Shown here piece by piece: positions 59,210 through 60,158 of a DNA stretch of 60,158 nucleotides (the first letter of the stretch is position 1; every line of letters starts with the position of its first letter). The notes under the pieces are model-generated. The model was not told the origin of the DNA, did no database searches, and saw only the letters and a program-made list of their open reading frames with translations. The position numbers and the translations under genes are program-made. The DNA comes from Pseudomonas fuscovaginae SE-1 (GTDB lineage: Bacteria > Pseudomonadota > Gammaproteobacteria > Pseudomonadales > Pseudomonadaceae). The stretch covers positions 1-60,158 of the forward strand of contig NZ_AQOH01000030.1 in NCBI RefSeq assembly GCF_000364705.1. The letters are read 5' to 3'.

Positions 59210-60158
59210 ATGAGCTTCGGCGCCGATGAAGAGATCCTTCAGGATTTCCTGGTTGAGGCCGGCGAAATTCTTGAGCAACTGTCCGAACAACTGGTCGAGC
59301 TGGAAAGCCGACCGGACGATGCCGACCTGCTCAATGCCATTTTTCGCGGTTTTCACACTGTAAAAGGGGGCGCCGGCTTCCTCCAGCTCAATGAGCTGGT
59401 GGAGTGCTGTCACATCGCCGAGAACGTGTTCGACATCCTGCGCAAGGGTGAGCGTCGAGTCGACTCGGAGTTGATGGACGTTGTCCTGGAAGCGCTGGAC
59501 ACGGTCAACAGCATGTTCGGCCAGGTGCGCGAGCGCACGTCGATCACCCCGGCTACCCCGGAACTGCTGGCGGCCCTGTCGCGCCTGGCGGAACCGGCCG
59601 GAGCCGAACCCGCACCGGAACCCGTGGCCGAGGTCGCGGTACCCGAGCCGGAACCGGAGCCTGTGGCCGAACCGGTTGCCGAAAGCCCATCCGGTGACAT
59701 CACCGACAATGAATTCGAACAACTGCTCGACTCGCTCGACGGTGGCAAGGCCGATGCGCCACACGCCGCCAGCGAAGGCGAGGTCGAGAGCGATGAAATC
59801 ACCGACGCCGAGTTCGAGTCGCTGCTCGACCAGTTGCATGGTAAGGGCCAGTTCGCGCCCGACGCCGTGACGGCCCCGGCCCAGGAACCGGCCGCCGAGG
59901 CAGCCGGTGCACAGCCCGATAGCGGCGACATTACCGACGACGAATTCGAAGCCCTGCTCGATCAGTTGCACGGCAAGGGAACGTTCAAGGTCGAGGGGAT
60001 CGATACCGCTGCGGCGGCGGCCCAGGCCTCGGAAGTGACCGGCGCCTCCGGCAGCGACCTGATCACCGACCAGGAGTTCGAGTCCCTGCTCGACGAACTG
60101 CATGGCAAGGGCAAGTTCACCGATGTGGCGGCGACCGCCGCCGCACCGGTCGCCGCCA
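59210..60158 (+). CDS. cheA: CheA chemotaxis kinase, N-terminal part
   Basis: Starts at the ATG at 59210 (AGGAGCACC upstream) and runs off the window after 316 codons. The P1 Hpt domain has the phospho-acceptor His49 in IFRGFHTVKGGAGFLQLNEL. After a Pro/Glu-rich stretch (about 125-160) come four imperfect repeats of the form ITDxEFExLLDxLHGKG at residues about 163, 195, 240 and 283, in an acidic linker. Kinase, dimerisation and CheW-like domains are outside the window. Confidence 0.95.
   Translation, partial: MSFGADEEILQDFLVEAGEILEQLSEQLVELESRPDDADLLNAIFRGFHTVKGGAGFLQLNELVECCHIAENVFDILRKGERRVDSELMDVVLEALDTVNSMFGQVRERTSITPATPELLAALSRLAEPAGAEPAPEPVAEVAVPEPEPEPVAEPVAESPSGDITDNEFEQLLDSLDGGKADAPHAASEGEVESDEITDAEFESLLDQLHGKGQFAPDAVTAPAQEPAAEAAGAQPDSGDITDDEFEALLDQLHGKGTFKVEGIDTAAAAAQASEVTGASGSDLITDQEFESLLDELHGKGKFTDVAATAAAPVAA

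Overview
The window is a contiguous, entirely plus-strand flagellar and chemotaxis cluster from a GC-rich gammaproteobacterium. Gene order (flgG-L, glycosylation island, fliC-flaG-fliD-fliS-fliT, fleQ-fleSR, fliE-J, hsbA/hsbR/hptB, fliK, fliL-R, flhBAF-fleN-fliA, cheYZA), the presence of FleQ, FleSR and FleN, sigma-54 and FliA promoter motifs, and palindromic REP-like intergenic elements all point to Pseudomonas, most likely the P. fluorescens group. No rRNA, tRNA, CRISPR array, transposase or prophage gene was seen.

Layout. 1-7091: end of the rod/ring/hook-junction operon (3' end of flgG, flgH, flgI, flgJ, flgK, flgL). 7208-20418: accessory glycosylation island bounded by two giant multidomain glycosyltransferases (1198 and 980 aa). 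Between them lie a CDP-glucose route (rfbF, rfbG), a 3,5-epimerase homologue, a TylCIII-type sugar C-methyltransferase, a sugar 4-ketoreductase-like SDR, a second methyltransferase and a CmcI-like methyltransferase. 20439-25727: CMP-pseudaminic acid genes pseB, pseC, pseF, pseG, pseI, with a shrunken remnant of the Pse-associated methylase between pseC and pseF and no pseH. 25960-28543: a KAS III (FabH-like) gene, a Maf/DUF115 flagellin glycosyltransferase and a small coupled ORF. 28755-32459: FliA-dependent flagellin fliC, then flaG, fliD, fliS, fliT. 32643-36839: regulators fleQ, fleS, fleR. 36975-42711: basal body and export genes fliE-J. 42844-45250: hsbA, hsbR, hptB signalling module. 45338-54783: fliK, fliL-R, flhB, flhA. 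54795-60158: flhF, fleN, fliA, cheY, cheZ and the 5' part of cheA.

How it works together. FleQ with RpoN would drive early operons; I find good sigma-54 motifs before fleS, fliE, fliK, fliL and, less well conserved, flhA. FleSR drives later genes, and FliA drives fliC and probably fliS, both of which have TAAAGTTT-N11-GCCGATAA-like promoters. Flagellin is probably glycosylated by two converging systems: CMP-pseudaminic acid through Maf, and a multiply methylated CDP-linked 6-deoxy sugar through the giant transferases. The CDP-branched-sugar route and its arrangement around the giant transferases are the most novel-looking part of the window. A second notable pattern is a short acidic DxE[FIV][DE]xLL motif that recurs at the FliM N-terminus, the FliN N-terminus, the CheZ C-terminus and four times in the CheA linker.
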